Assembly (NCBI RefSeq): GCF_001695575.1
Contig: NZ_LUAX01000001.1
Span: 1,674,001 to 1,738,000, forward strand
Source: Vibrio europaeus
GTDB lineage: Bacteria > Pseudomonadota > Gammaproteobacteria > Enterobacterales > Vibrionaceae
Length of the DNA: 64,000 nt
Reading direction: 5' to 3'
The notes under the pieces were generated by a model that worked only from the letters and a program-made list of their open reading frames with translations, searched no databases and had not been told where the DNA came from. Of this stretch, positions 18,206 to 27,973 are shown piece after piece; the stretch's first letter is position 1; the number at the start of each line of letters is the position of its first letter. The position numbers and the translations under genes were made by a program.

Positions 18206-21200
18206 ATGACGCTAACCAAAAAAATCCTTCTCAGTATTGTTCTCCTAACCCTGTGTATGTTCTTAGCTGCCGGGTACTACATCTATAAGTATTCAGAACA
18301 TGCATTAGAGTACAAAGCGTATCAGCAACTGAGTGGTTCTTTGGAGCTGGCAGAGGGGATCATTGATGGACATAACCAGAAAGTCACCTCTATTGCATCA
18401 CTCAATGCCCAGAACCGTAACATCATTAAAGCTCTCGACTTAGGCATCAATAGGGGTATAGCCCAAGAACTTAATGACTCGATTAAAAATAGTCACTTCA
18501 TTAATTACATTTTTATTATCGACTACGAAGGGTATGTCTTTTCTACTTCAACCGTCGACTACCAAAGTAATAAGTTTTTTGGAGAGAAGTGGCTGAATTA
18601 CGACTTAGAAACCCAGCCTCAACTCAGCCAATTGTTAACTCGAGATACCATTATTAGTACGCCCAATCAGGATCCATTCTTATCAACTGAGCAAGGAAAA
18701 CAGCTATCTCAATGGGTGGTAAGCCCAATCTATTTTCGCGATCAATTAGTCGGCTGGTCACTACTTTCATTTGATTGGCAGCGTAATATGCTTGATCTAC
18801 TCAATGCAACCTACCAACGACTAGAGCATGCCCACTATCCTGTGGCTAACTTAGGGCTATCTGACCAAATGAGCGAGTCAAGCCCACTTATGGTCGGAAA
18901 ACTTGCTACCCCCTCTCAAGTGCTTCAAGCCAGCAAAGAGATGTATTTTGGTCAGGCTAACTACTTGCTGTCTGTTGCATTCGATGCAGAGCAAGCTCTA
19001 AGTAGTTTAAGTGCCATTAAGCAAAGGATGTTATTCATCTTCGTCATTGCCGCGATAGCGCTAACTTTGGCTATGTGGCTCTCGATAAGAACCTTGATTA
19101 TTAATCCACTTGAAGCTCTCAACCAGAACATTATTGGCTTAGATACGGATAACCTCGATGCTAGGCTCCCGGCGTCCTCTACTTCAGAAACCAATTCAAT
19201 TACCCAAGCCATTAATCAACTATTGGAACGTTTACGCAGTAATACTATTTCGATAGAAAGGCTCGATGAAGAGATTAAAGCGAAACAAACGTCTGAACAG
19301 CAGCAGAAGCTCGTCACTCAAAAACTTGAAGCTATTTTGGACACCGCGGCTGACGGAATTGTCACCATAGACAGAGAAGGAAAGATCCTTAGTTTTAACC
19401 AAGCTGCGCAAATGATGTTCGGCTACTTAGAGCAAGAAGCGATTGGGATGCAAGTGGAAAAGCTGATGCCAAATAAACACGGTGCGCTACACCAAGCTTA
19501 CATCGATCAGTATCTTGCAACGGGTCACAGTAAAATTATCGGTGTCGTGGATAAACAAGGTCGGTTAGGACGTGAGTTCCAAGCGGTGACCAAGCAAGGT
19601 GAACGTTTTCCCATTTTACTCTCTATTGCTCAAGTCGAAACGAGCCAAGGCATGCTTTTTTCCGGTGTCATTAAAGATATTTCTAAACAGAAACAGGTTG
19701 AGCGTGATCTTATTTTCGCCAAAGAAGAGGCTGAACAAGCCGCGCTATCAAAAAGTGAGTTCTTAGCGGTGATGAGTCACGAGATTCGCACACCAATGAA
19801 CGGCATTATCGGCATGCTTGATCTGTTGCAAGATAATGATCTTAACCATTCTCAAGCTCATCAAGCTTACCTTGCTCATACCAGCGCCCTCTCCCTTCTA
19901 ACCTTGCTCAACGATATATTAGATTTTTCAAAAATTGAGGCGGACAAATTAGAGCTTGAGCAACAACACTTCGACTTACGGCATATGTTAGGGGATTTTG
20001 CGGAGGCGATGTCTGCGAGCTTAACCAATCCAAATGTCGAGATCATCCTTGATACCATTGATGTAGAGCACTCAATGATCATCGGTGACAGTACTCGTAT
20101 CAGGCAAATATTCTCCAACCTTGTCAGCAATGCACTTAAGTTTACTGAACACGGTGAAGTCATTATCACCGCGCGCCTCGAAGAATATGATGCCACCCAG
20201 TGGCAACTTAACGCTTCGGTCAAAGACTCAGGCATTGGTATTCCACCCGACCGAATAGGCTCTTTGTTTGACAAATTTAGTCAAGTTGATAGCTCGACGA
20301 CAAGGAGATATGGCGGTACTGGTTTGGGCCTCGCCATAGTCAAAAAGTTATGCCAGCTTATGGGCGGTAATGTCTCAGCGACCAGCCAAGTTGCCAAAGG
20401 AAGTGAATTTAGTTTTGACCTATTAGTACAGAAATCAAATCAATCAGAGAAAGTCATTCCTAGCGTAGACATCTCGCTACTCAATATTCTGGTGGTGGAC
20501 GACAATGCAATTAACCAAGAGGTGATTTTACGCCAACTGCAACACTGGGGCGCAAACGCCATCTCCTGCTCTAGTGCTTTCGAAGCCATCAGTTTATGCC
20601 AGCGTCGAACTGAAGATAATCTCCCCATGTTCGATATCGCCTTTTTAGACATGCAAATGGCGGAAAAAGATGGCCTTGAACTCAGCAAACAGCTCAGTAG
20701 CGATCCAAAAACTCAATCGATGAAACTGATCATGATGACTTCGATCGACAACGTTCCTAAACCGGAAACGATTCAAACAAGTGGGCTAAGCGGTTACTTT
20801 GTCAAACCGGCCACTACCAACGATCTGGTCAATGCTCTTAAGGTTATCGCAAGCCCAGACTTTTCTCCGGGTAAACAGCTCGTTACTCACAACTATCTAT
20901 CGGCAATGCAACCAGAGAAGCAAACACCAACCTCACTCGATAGCGACCTTAAGCTGCTTGTGGTCGAAGACAACCGAGTCAATCAAATCGTCATTACTGG
21001 CATGCTGCATAAACTCGGATTGGACTGCACGATTACCAACAATGGCCGCGAAGCTTTAAGCGCTCTTTCAGATGAAAACAGCTTCGATATTGTTTTAATG
21101 GATTGTCAGATGCCAGAGATGGATGGTTACGAAGCCACGCACCGAATCCGAAGTGGTGCGAGTGGCGAAAGTATCAAGAATATCCCCATCATCGCCATGA

Positions 21201-21325
21201 CTGCTAATGCAATGGAGAATGACCGCAATGCTTGTAAACACGTAGGGATGAATGACTTTCTTACCAAACCCGTCAATCGTTCCTTGCTAGAAGAAAAACT
21301 ATTGCAGTGGAGTAATCAACACTAA
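18206..21325 (+). CDS. Hybrid sensor histidine kinase with two receiver domains
   Basis: A 1039-residue membrane kinase: TM1 about residues 7-27, a periplasmic Cache-like domain (30-270), TM2 about 275-293, HAMP (294-350), PAS (about 371-495, DTAADGIVTIDREGKILSFN), HisKA with His525 (VMSHEIRTPMNG), HATPase (NLVSNALKFTEHG, KDSGIGIP, GGTGLGLAI), first receiver with Asp815 (IAFLDMQMAE) and second receiver with Asp966 (IVLMDCQMPEMDG). No Hpt domain is present, so phosphate must pass to a separate Hpt protein. It follows the binding-protein gene by 6 bp. Output is unknown. Confidence 0.88.
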   Translation: MTLTKKILLSIVLLTLCMFLAAGYYIYKYSEHALEYKAYQQLSGSLELAEGIIDGHNQKVTSIASLNAQNRNIIKALDLGINRGIAQELNDSIKNSHFINYIFIIDYEGYVFSTSTVDYQSNKFFGEKWLNYDLETQPQLSQLLTRDTIISTPNQDPFLSTEQGKQLSQWVVSPIYFRDQLVGWSLLSFDWQRNMLDLLNATYQRLEHAHYPVANLGLSDQMSESSPLMVGKLATPSQVLQASKEMYFGQANYLLSVAFDAEQALSSLSAIKQRMLFIFVIAAIALTLAMWLSIRTLIINPLEALNQNIIGLDTDNLDARLPASSTSETNSITQAINQLLERLRSNTISIERLDEEIKAKQTSEQQQKLVTQKLEAILDTAADGIVTIDREGKILSFNQAAQMMFGYLEQEAIGMQVEKLMPNKHGALHQAYIDQYLATGHSKIIGVVDKQGRLGREFQAVTKQGERFPILLSIAQVETSQGMLFSGVIKDISKQKQVERDLIFAKEEAEQAALSKSEFLAVMSHEIRTPMNGIIGMLDLLQDNDLNHSQAHQAYLAHTSALSLLTLLNDILDFSKIEADKLELEQQHFDLRHMLGDFAEAMSASLTNPNVEIILDTIDVEHSMIIGDSTRIRQIFSNLVSNALKFTEHGEVIITARLEEYDATQWQLNASVKDSGIGIPPDRIGSLFDKFSQVDSSTTRRYGGTGLGLAIVKKLCQLMGGNVSATSQVAKGSEFSFDLLVQKSNQSEKVIPSVDISLLNILVVDDNAINQEVILRQLQHWGANAISCSSAFEAISLCQRRTEDNLPMFDIAFLDMQMAEKDGLELSKQLSSDPKTQSMKLIMMTSIDNVPKPETIQTSGLSGYFVKPATTNDLVNALKVIASPDFSPGKQLVTHNYLSAMQPEKQTPTSLDSDLKLLVVEDNRVNQIVITGMLHKLGLDCTITNNGREALSALSDENSFDIVLMDCQMPEMDGYEATHRIRSGASGESIKNIPIIAMTANAMENDRNACKHVGMNDFLTKPVNRSLLEEKLLQWSNQH

Positions 21326-21495
21326 AACCCGTTGAGTGGCTATTCTTCGCATGAGTAGAACAAAATGAGGCACAGGTGACCAGTTCAAGAGTGTTGTGAA
21401 GGAAGCTAAAACCGAAATTGAATAAGGGCGCCTTGGATGCTTAAAAGCACAAGTAAGCAATCACTTACCAACCAAGGCATACCTCTCGGCTTTTT
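21326..21495. other. Non-coding stretch with an inverted repeat after the hybrid kinase
   Basis: No gene is seen. GCCTTGG (21430-21436) and CCAAGGC (21472-21478) form an outer stem with GTAAG/CTTAC inside it, on the plus strand after the kinase gene. There is no strong T-run, so it is not a clear terminator. Confidence 0.35.
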
Positions 21496-21597
21496 CTATA
21501 ACAGGGTAAAGATGCTCACAATACCGATTAAAGAAAATAAGCAAGTACGGCCGATTAGGCCAAAGTTGGAAGGTTGAATCATTTCTTGGTGCTGCAT
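21496..21597 (-). CDS. Putative 33-residue single-span membrane microprotein
   Basis: Reading frame from ATG (21597) to TAG, beginning MQHQEMIQPSNFGLIG and ending in a hydrophobic run of about 16 residues (CLFSLIGIVSIFTLL) after Arg17. A GAGAG sequence stands about 9 nt upstream, and the region otherwise has no gene. The polar N-terminus, one positive residue and a single membrane span are typical of bacterial small membrane proteins. No family is recognised, and such a short frame could be chance; conservation in related genomes would decide. Confidence 0.4.
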   Translation of the reverse strand: MQHQEMIQPSNFGLIGRTCLFSLIGIVSIFTLL

Positions 21598-21827
21598 AGG
21601 CTAGGCTCTCTTTTTTGTTACATAGTCATTACAATATGATGAAATTTAGAGACTTTCTCAATGCATACTTAGATTAAATTTTTATGACAACGATTGGCAT
21701 TATTTCAATTTTCCTCAATAACCCCTGAGCTTAACGCACACAATCTGGCTTTGGTCACTCAACAAGAAAGCCATTTCAACTATTATCAAGACATCATAAT
21801 TATAAATTCGACGTCAGGAGGCCAATT

Positions 21828-23843
21828 ATGCGATCGCTCATAAAACGCTTTTCACTTCACCATATCTTTACCGCCTTAGCTGGCATTCCCTTAATCTTAG
21901 CTATGCTAATGGCCGTAGAGCTCGCCATTTTTCAAAAGACCACCGTAGAACAGGCCAATCGCGATCAGGAGATCATCCAATTGACACTGCTCTACGATAA
22001 CTTGGCGCATAACCTTGCCGTAGAGCGCGGGTTAACAGCTGGGGTACTTGGAAGTAAAGGCGCACAAGAGCAAGTTGCTAAACTCAAAGAGCAACGCAAG
22101 AATGCCGATCAGCACATCGCGGAATTTAACGCATTTAAACCTGAATATATCTCTTCAGAACTGACGAACAAGCTGAAACAGTCTTTGGATACTCAGCTTG
22201 CAGATATCAATCAAATCCGTAACCAAGTTGATCAGCTTTCCCCTAAACGCTCTCCATTCGCTTACTACTCCAATCTCAACCAGCTCGCGATTGACAATGC
22301 TGTTCTGCTGGTTTCTGGCGTAAGTAACTCTGAGATTATCAGGCTAGGCAACTCTTTAACCTCGGTGATGGTCATTAAAGAAAGGGCCGGACAAGTTCGC
22401 GGCGCACTTAACGGGGCTTTTGCTCGTAAAAATTCTTCGCTTGGTCAGTACACCGCAATAGAGAATTATCTCAAGTCCGGTGAATACGCTGAAAGATTGG
22501 CAAGTCTTGCCATGCCAAGCGAATTCTCAAGCCAACTTGAGGCAGCAAAAAACAGCCCGACTTGGAAACAGGTTGTTGATATTCAGAATCAATATCTGGG
22601 TCAGAAAACGCAGTTACAAAATCTGCAAGGGCCTTCCGCTTTAGATTGGTTCGGTTTGGCGACAGAGAAAATCAAACTGGTCAACAAAATTCGCAACCAA
22701 CTGGCCACCACAATGACTGATGTGGTTTCAACTCAAGCAAGCTCTGCGCAGTGGTTACTCAGCATGATGCTCGCCGCCATTGTCTGTTTAGGTGCTGTAT
22801 TGTTCGGGGGAATGGTTGTCAGTCTTTCAAGCCTTAAACGCCGAGTTGGCGAACTCACTAACAACTTAGCGAATATGTCGAAATCTAACGACCTTAGCAT
22901 GGTACTGCAAGATGAAGGAAAAAATGAACTGTCGCAAATATCGTCAAGTGTGAATGGCTTGGTATCCAGCATTAAGCGACTGTTGATTAACGTCACCGAA
23001 ACCAATGAGCATAGCCATCAACGACTCGACCAAATGGTTCAAGGGGCCAATGATCTTGGTGACAGCAGTCGAGCAACCTCCGACAAATGTGGCAACATCG
23101 CTGCGGCCATGACTCAGCTCTCTCAATCAAGTCTAGAGATCGCCTCTTCTTCTGAGCGTGCATTAGAAGAAACGGAGCAAATGACCAATAAGGTGCTCAC
23201 GTGTCAAAAGCAAAGCCAAGATTCTTATGAGATTGTGAAAGCCTTGGTCAATCAAATAGAGCAAACGCAGGAGTGTATGTCGCAGTTAGAGCAAGACGCA
23301 CAAAGTGTCAGCAAAATCGTTGAAACAATTAATGGCATTTCCGAGCAAACCAACTTGTTAGCATTGAACGCTGCCATTGAAGCTGCTCGTGCTGGTGAAC
23401 ATGGTCGCGGCTTTGCGGTTGTCTCTTCTGAGGTTCGAGATCTTGCTCAGCGCAGTAAAGAAGCAACCGAACATATCTCTCAGTTGCTTTCCAACATCAC
23501 CAATAACACGCAAACTGCTGTGAGTAATATGGATAAAAGCCGAGAAGCGACTGACTCAACGTTCAACTCAGTTTCTGAAGTCACCAACAGCGTCTCTCAG
23601 CTAGAAGTATTGATTGAAACCGTTAATGAACATATTACCAGTATCGCCAACTCTACGGTCGAGCAGTCCAAAGCCAGCGAAGCGGTCGATCAGGATGTCG
23701 ATGTCCTATCGGATATTGCGCAAAATACAGGGCAACTTGCGGATAGCATGAACCAAATAGTCACTAGCTATCGCCATGAAGTGAGTGAAGTGAGCGACCA
23801 CCTAGAGAAGTTTAAACTGGGTGCTACCGAAGCGAGAGGGTAA
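21828..23843 (+). CDS. Methyl-accepting chemotaxis protein with NIT sensor domain
   Basis: The 671-residue chemoreceptor starts after a strong AGGAGG site. TM1 spans about residues 13-35. The periplasmic part is a NIT-type (nitrate/nitrite sensing) helical domain with the family hallmark [12 protein letters not shown] (64-75) and a second conserved segment [22 protein letters not shown]2 is at about 303-328, then HAMP and a long signalling coiled coil whose tip reads [20 protein letters not shown]. The NIT domain is known to sense nitrate or nitrite in some proteins; the ligand here is unproven. The gene ends tail-to-tail with the next one, overlapping 20 bp. Confidence 0.9.
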   Translation: MRSLIKRFSLHHIFTALAGIPLILAMLMAVELAIFQKTTVEQANRDQEIIQLTLLYDNLAHNLAVERGLTAGVLGSKGAQEQVAKLKEQRKNADQHIAEFNAFKPEYISSELTNKLKQSLDTQLADINQIRNQVDQLSPKRSPFAYYSNLNQLAIDNAVLLVSGVSNSEIIRLGNSLTSVMVIKERAGQVRGALNGAFARKNSSLGQYTAIENYLKSGEYAERLASLAMPSEFSSQLEAAKNSPTWKQVVDIQNQYLGQKTQLQNLQGPSALDWFGLATEKIKLVNKIRNQLATTMTDVVSTQASSAQWLLSMMLAAIVCLGAVLFGGMVVSLSSLKRRVGELTNNLANMSKSNDLSMVLQDEGKNELSQISSSVNGLVSSIKRLLINVTETNEHSHQRLDQMVQGANDLGDSSRATSDKCGNIAAAMTQLSQSSLEIASSSERALEETEQMTNKVLTCQKQSQDSYEIVKALVNQIEQTQECMSQLEQDAQSVSKIVETINGISEQTNLLALNAAIEAARAGEHGRGFAVVSSEVRDLAQRSKEATEHISQLLSNITNNTQTAVSNMDKSREATDSTFNSVSEVTNSVSQLEVLIETVNEHITSIANSTVEQSKASEAVDQDVDVLSDIAQNTGQLADSMNQIVTSYRHEVSEVSDHLEKFKLGATEARG

Positions 23844-24432
23844 TTCTGACAAAGTCACCATCTTCAAACTCGATATGATGATCAAACAGAGATGAAGAAT
23901 ATATTGTACGGAGGAAAGAGTGCTTCTCACCATGGGTGCCACGAAACAACATCGAAATGTTCGCGACTAAACGGTTACGATTATTGAAGTGGGCATTAAG
24001 ATCAGCAGAAAGCACACACAGCAAGCACCCTTTGCAGTTGTGTTGTAAGTCTACTGCTTCAGGGCTTGAGACAAGCACTGTGGTGTTGAGCTCTTTTTCG
24101 AGCGTATTGACTAGCAGCAAGAAGCTATCAAGGTGTGGTAGTTCATCCCCTTCGATTGGTGTCAGCAAATTGCCCAACATGGCTTCCATGTCCAGTCGCT
24201 GAGAACGCGCATGGCTGACAAGCGATTTCACCTTCTTTTTTAAAGGCTTATATTTCTTGCTGTTGGCGGCTTTGTTTAGCCACGCCGAAAGAATATCGTT
24301 GATTTGAGAGCGAGATTTGCTCGATAAAACGATCGCAGTATGGTTAGTACGCAAATGGAGTAAAGCATGAAGAGCGAGCTCCGCCAGTAGCGGCTCGAAT
24401 TCAGGTTTAATTTTGGTATGGATACTGCGCAT
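23824..24432 (-). CDS. DUF2913-like protein of unknown function
   Basis: A 202-residue soluble protein without signal peptide or membrane span. The pattern [20 protein letters not shown], then [19 protein letters not shown] and a basic region ([14 protein letters not shown]) resembles the DUF2913 family found in vibrios and relatives; this is from memory and not certain. Function is unknown. A CKGCLLC cluster (Cys at about residues 133, 136 and 139) is a possible metal or redox site. Its 3' end overlaps the chemoreceptor gene by 20 bp on the opposite strand. Confidence 0.65.
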   Translation of the reverse strand: MRSIHTKIKPEFEPLLAELALHALLHLRTNHTAIVLSSKSRSQINDILSAWLNKAANSKKYKPLKKKVKSLVSHARSQRLDMEAMLGNLLTPIEGDELPHLDSFLLLVNTLEKELNTTVLVSSPEAVDLQHNCKGCLLCVLSADLNAHFNNRNRLVANISMLFRGTHGEKHSFLRTIYSSSLFDHHIEFEDGDFVRITLSLR

Positions 24433-24566
24433 GTTCTCTGAACGTAAGGTGCCAAGCTTGAGCTTAGTCTATTAGAATTTGTAAAAGGAACGACATGCTA
24501 CCGAAAAGCCTTACGTAAGTACAGTATTCAATCGATGTCTGAGCAACTATTCACCAAACCTCAAAA

Positions 24567-26201
24567 CTAAGCGTGAAGCGGAGTCTGGAGGCGTTTCTGC
24601 ACAATACGCTTTGCCTTTTGGATCTGTGTGACCTTCGGGTGCATTGGGTCTTGCTTTATCAAGTTCTCGATAACAATCCCTACACTCACAGGAAATTGCT
24701 CTTTGAGCAACTCAATATTGCTGCTATCAGACACCTTAAACTTCAGCATGGCGTTAATAAAATGAGAGTGATGGTTGATAAAATAAGGCGCCTCTTTGGC
24801 CTTTATCGCTAAAGCATCAATCACACGACCTAGCGACGCCTTTTCTGTCGCTTGCTGGATCGCTTGCGCTTTAACACTCAATATTGCTTCGGCTTTATCA
24901 AGCACAATGCAGCTAATCGTCATCGCAATATCTTTCTTGCTTGAGTTGAGCAGCCTTAACTCATCTAGCCAAGTTCTGGCTAAATCTAAGCAGCCAATAT
25001 GAAGTGCTACTGCAAGAAGAGCAAACTTACGATGTTCCAACTTCGTTTGGTTGTACAGCAACTCAAGACGCTTTGGCGAGCAGACAGGGTTCACTCCATT
25101 AACTTGTAACAACAGATGATACAGACCTTTTGAAAACTTATGGCTATCGGTTAATTCATTCTCTTGAATAGCCAAAATTCCCTTTAGAGACGTTTTCAAT
25201 GTCGCCGGATTCATTTTGTTGCGTGTTTTGATGGCAATAAGTGCTTCGAGAAACAGTCTCAGTTCCTCAATAAACACCAACTCTTCGTCATCTAGCACCG
25301 AGTCATAGTCAATTTTGGCGAGAAACATTGACGCTTTTCGATAGTCGGAGAGCATAATACATAGCATCACGCACTTAAGCGTTAAATGAACAATATGTGG
25401 GTAGCGGATCGAAAGCTTGATCATTACCCGAACCGCTTTGTCTAAATCACAATCAAGCAATGAATGACGAGCGGTGATCTGCGAAACCAAAGGGTCGTCA
25501 GGATAGCCAAGAAGCTCATATTCTTGAGCTAAGGTTAGCGCCTCCACCTCATTTCCCAGTTCATTATGAAGTGAAATCTGTTTTACAAGTGGCCAACGAT
25601 GTTTTACTTGTTTGCTTAGCTGCTTAAGAACAAGTAGAGCTGAGTCATATTTATTCTGTTTTACGTAGCAATCAACTACGACTTTGTGAAAGTCTAGCCA
25701 CTCGATCCCCTTACGCTTTGATTGTCGGTTGCAGATTTCAATCGCTTCATCATATAAACCAATTTCGAGCTTCTTATGCACAGTCGCCAAAATCGAACGT
25801 TTAATTAAGCTGCTAGCAATAAGGTGCTTAAACTGGTTGTAGTTAAAAGGGTGACCGAGAATATTATCCGGCTCTAACTCCTCAGCCCCTCGGATTTGAT
25901 CATCATCGCCACTGTTGGCAATCACAACAAACGAGCAGTCACACGAGTAGGCTCGGCTTTCCTGATAGAGGTAGTGATATTTAGGGCCGACTATTTTTTT
26001 CTTACTTGCATAAGAACAGATGATCAGATCAAAGCGATGCTGGTTAACAAGCTGCTTAAAGGTCATGACATTTTGTGCCTTGTGCAAATTATCTTCTGCA
26101 CCACCCATTTTTTTCAGCATGTTTTTTATCGACGAGGACAACATGCTGTTCTCTTCTACGATAAGTATTCGCTTGTCACTTAAATCTTTTTTGTCCGCCA
26201 T
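24567..26201 (-). CDS. Degenerate receiver fused to a helical-repeat region
   Basis: A 544-residue soluble protein. Residues 10-140 look like a response-regulator receiver: the acidic pair is kept (LIVEEN, Glu16-Glu17), but the phospho-acceptor position after the DLII strand is Ser63 rather than Asp, and the usual KPF motif is GHPFN. The rest (about 150-540) is all-helical with TPR-like repeats (GLYDEAIEICNRQSK, NKYDSALLVLKQLSK, GNEVEALTLAQEYELLG). Presumably a phosphorylation-independent scaffold or adaptor in signalling. No effector domain is visible. TPR assignment is by eye. Confidence 0.75.
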   Translation of the reverse strand: MADKKDLSDKRILIVEENSMLSSSIKNMLKKMGGAEDNLHKAQNVMTFKQLVNQHRFDLIICSYASKKKIVGPKYHYLYQESRAYSCDCSFVVIANSGDDDQIRGAEELEPDNILGHPFNYNQFKHLIASSLIKRSILATVHKKLEIGLYDEAIEICNRQSKRKGIEWLDFHKVVVDCYVKQNKYDSALLVLKQLSKQVKHRWPLVKQISLHNELGNEVEALTLAQEYELLGYPDDPLVSQITARHSLLDCDLDKAVRVMIKLSIRYPHIVHLTLKCVMLCIMLSDYRKASMFLAKIDYDSVLDDEELVFIEELRLFLEALIAIKTRNKMNPATLKTSLKGILAIQENELTDSHKFSKGLYHLLLQVNGVNPVCSPKRLELLYNQTKLEHRKFALLAVALHIGCLDLARTWLDELRLLNSSKKDIAMTISCIVLDKAEAILSVKAQAIQQATEKASLGRVIDALAIKAKEAPYFINHHSHFINAMLKFKVSDSSNIELLKEQFPVSVGIVIENLIKQDPMHPKVTQIQKAKRIVQKRLQTPLHA

Positions 26202-26564
26202 CTATCTACATCTGTCATCTAATTTTCGATTGGATGCTAGAAGGCCGACACATTAAAGCCTATCACTAGCCGCAGACTTAGATACACGAGCCAAAACTCA
26301 GTTACAAATTAATCAATATAAAAAACAATTTTATGCTTATATATCAACCAATTACAAATAACAATAAAGCTTTATAAATATTCACAAAACCAAACCTAAA
26401 GCAGAGATCATTCATTAAATGGATTTATGTTGAGCAATACTTGAGCAAACAACTAAAAGATAAGATCATTCACATATCAACATTGGCTCGATATCAAGTA
26501 CTGAAAATAGCGGTAATTGACCACCTAATGACGTGAGATGGACAGTTGTAAAAGCACCAAAACG
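26202..26564. other. AT-rich intergenic region upstream of the receiver-TPR gene
   Basis: No gene or clear structured RNA is seen in these roughly 360 bp. The sequence is AT-rich and must hold the promoter of the minus-strand gene ending at 24567. Confidence 0.5.
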
Positions 26565-26598
26565 AAAAAACCCGACAACTCTATGAGCTATCGGGTTT
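26565..26598 (-). terminator. Terminator of tRNA-Arg
   Basis: AACCCGATAG-type stem: CCCGA (26571-26575) pairs with TCGGG (26591-26595), with adjoining pairs and a T-run (TTTTTTCG) on the minus strand, directly after the tRNA gene. Confidence 0.75.
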
Positions 26599-26608
26599 CT
26601 AGAATAAA

Positions 26609-26685
26609 TGGCACGCCCTGTAGGATTCGAACCTACGACCACATCCTTAGAAGGGACGTGCTCTATCCAGCTGAGCTAAGGGCGC
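26609..26685 (-). tRNA. tRNA-Arg (anticodon TCT)
   Basis: A 77-nt cloverleaf on the minus strand: 7-bp acceptor stem (GCGCCCT / AGGGCGT, with a terminal G-T), D arm GCTC/GAGC, anticodon stem CGTCC/GGATG with loop CTTCTAA giving anticodon TCT (reads AGA), T arm GTAGG-TTCGAAT-CCTAC, and encoded CCA. Confidence 0.97.
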
Positions 26686-26801
26686 GCTACAGGAAAAGGA
26701 TTATACGAGTTCGAATTCTTAAAACAAGGGCTTTTAGTAACATTATGATCTGACTGACTAAAAAAAGGTCACAGAATTCTATTTTGATTAAAAACACCAC
26801 A

Positions 26802-26817
26802 AAGCAAACGTTTGCTT
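26802..26817. promoter_or_regulatory. PurR-type operator upstream of folD
   Basis: A perfect 16-bp palindrome AAGCAAACGTTTGCTT, very close to the PurR consensus ACGCAAACGTTTGCGT, 70 bp before the folD start. FolD supplies 10-formyl-tetrahydrofolate for purine synthesis, so purine repression makes sense. Binding is inferred from the motif. Confidence 0.75.
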
Positions 26818-26886
26818 ATAGATGTTCGTCAAATAATTTGCGACAATGCGCTGCAAATTATTTGCCATTCTTATTAAAGGAAAGTC

Positions 26887-27747
26887 ATGACCGCTCAAAA
26901 TATTGATGGAACCCTAATTTCCCAAACTGTTCGCTCAGAAGTTGCAGCCCGTGTAAAAGCTCGTAAAGAAGCTGGCTTACGTGCTCCTGGCCTTGCAGTG
27001 GTTCTTGTCGGCGAAGATCCGGCTTCTCAGGTTTATGTCGGCAGCAAACGTCGTGCATGTGAAGAAGTTGGTTTTGTCTCAAAATCTTTTGACCTTCCTG
27101 CAACGACGACAGAAGAAGAGCTACTGGCTCTTATTGATGAACTTAATGGTGACGCCGAGATTGACGGTATTCTTGTCCAGCTGCCCCTTCCTGCTGGTAT
27201 TGATGCAACACATGTCCTTGAGCGTATCCACCCTGAAAAAGACGTCGATGGTTTCCACCCATACAACGTTGGTCGATTAGCTCAACGTATTCCTAAGCTA
27301 CGTTCTTGTACACCTAAAGGTATTATCACTCTACTAGAGCGCTACAACATCAACCTCCGTGGTATGCATGCGGTTGTAGTGGGTGCGTCAAACATTGTCG
27401 GCCGCCCTATGACGCTTGAGCTACTACTGGCAGGCTGTACGACCACTACATGTCACCGCTTCACTAAAGACCTTGAAGGTCATGTTCGCCAAGCTGACTT
27501 AGTTGTGGTTGCAGTAGGTAAACCCAACTTTATTCCTGGCAATTGGATCAAAGAAGGTGCCGTTGTGGTCGATGTGGGTATTAACCGCTTAGATTCAGGC
27601 AAGCTGGTTGGTGATGTCGATTATGACAACGCAAAAGAGCGCGCAAGCTTTATTACCCCAGTACCAGGCGGCGTGGGACCAATGACGGTCGCAAGCCTAA
27701 TTGAGAACACCATGCTTGCTTGTGAGCAGTTTCATACTAAGAAGTAG
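26887..27747 (+). CDS. folD: FolD, methylene-THF dehydrogenase/methenyl-THF cyclohydrolase
   Basis: Bifunctional cytoplasmic enzyme interconverting 5,10-methylene-, 5,10-methenyl- and 10-formyl-tetrahydrofolate with NADP. The 286-residue length is normal. Catalytic-domain motifs are visible: [14 protein letters not shown] with the active-site Tyr and Lys, then [10 protein letters not shown] and [16 protein letters not shown]. The nucleotide-binding part has [13 protein letters not shown], and the C-terminus has [24 protein letters not shown] precedes the ATG. It is monocistronic, with a PurR-like operator upstream and a terminator downstream. Confidence 0.97.
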   Translation: MTAQNIDGTLISQTVRSEVAARVKARKEAGLRAPGLAVVLVGEDPASQVYVGSKRRACEEVGFVSKSFDLPATTTEEELLALIDELNGDAEIDGILVQLPLPAGIDATHVLERIHPEKDVDGFHPYNVGRLAQRIPKLRSCTPKGIITLLERYNINLRGMHAVVVGASNIVGRPMTLELLLAGCTTTTCHRFTKDLEGHVRQADLVVVAVGKPNFIPGNWIKEGAVVVDVGINRLDSGKLVGDVDYDNAKERASFITPVPGGVGPMTVASLIENTMLACEQFHTKK

Positions 27748-27770
27748 TACGAAGACGTCATAAATAATCA

Positions 27771-27801
27771 AAGGGCAGATATCGAGTGATATCTGCCCTT
27801 T
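27771..27801 (+). terminator. Terminator of folD
   Basis: AAGGGCAGATATC pairs with GATATCTGCCCTT around a short GAGT loop, followed by TTTTGCGTTTTG. A GGATAACT tandem array starts 9 bp later. Confidence 0.9.
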
Positions 27802-27809
27802 TGCGTTTT

Positions 27810-27881
27810 GGATAACTGGATAACTGGATAACTGGATAACTGGATAACTGGATAACTGGATAACTGGATAACTGGATAACT
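27810..27881. repeat. Tandem array of GGATAACT, 9 perfect copies
   Basis: Seventy-two bp of uninterrupted 8-bp units directly after the folD terminator. The unit differs by one base from the GGAAAACT array at 33775. It lies between convergent folD and the nucleoside-transporter gene. Copy number is probably variable by slippage. Confidence 0.97.
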
Positions 27882-27912
27882 AAAGTTGCTACGTTGTGGT
27901 TAAGAAGTCCAA

Positions 27913-27960
27913 TCCCGCTTTCCATAGGGCGAAGCCCGTTCCCGAAGGACGAAGTCCGTT
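27913..27960. repeat. Dispersed mini-hairpin module (copy 1)
   Basis: Contains TCCCGCTTTCCA (27913-27924), then GGGCGAAGCCC (27927-27937) and GGACGAAGTCC (27947-27957), each a 4-bp stem closed by a GAA triloop. The same parts recur at 33725-33771 and 34027-34088. It sits immediately downstream of the minus-strand nucleoside-transporter gene. Confidence 0.85.
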
Positions 27961-27973
27961 CCAGTCTCCTTCC

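Noticed and set aside
26538..26753. 71-residue plus-strand frame
   Set aside because: It lies across the tRNA-Arg gene and its terminator on the opposite strand.
27810..27881. CRISPR-like array
   Set aside because: Units are 8 bp and directly adjacent with no spacers, and no cas genes are in the window; these are simple tandem repeats.
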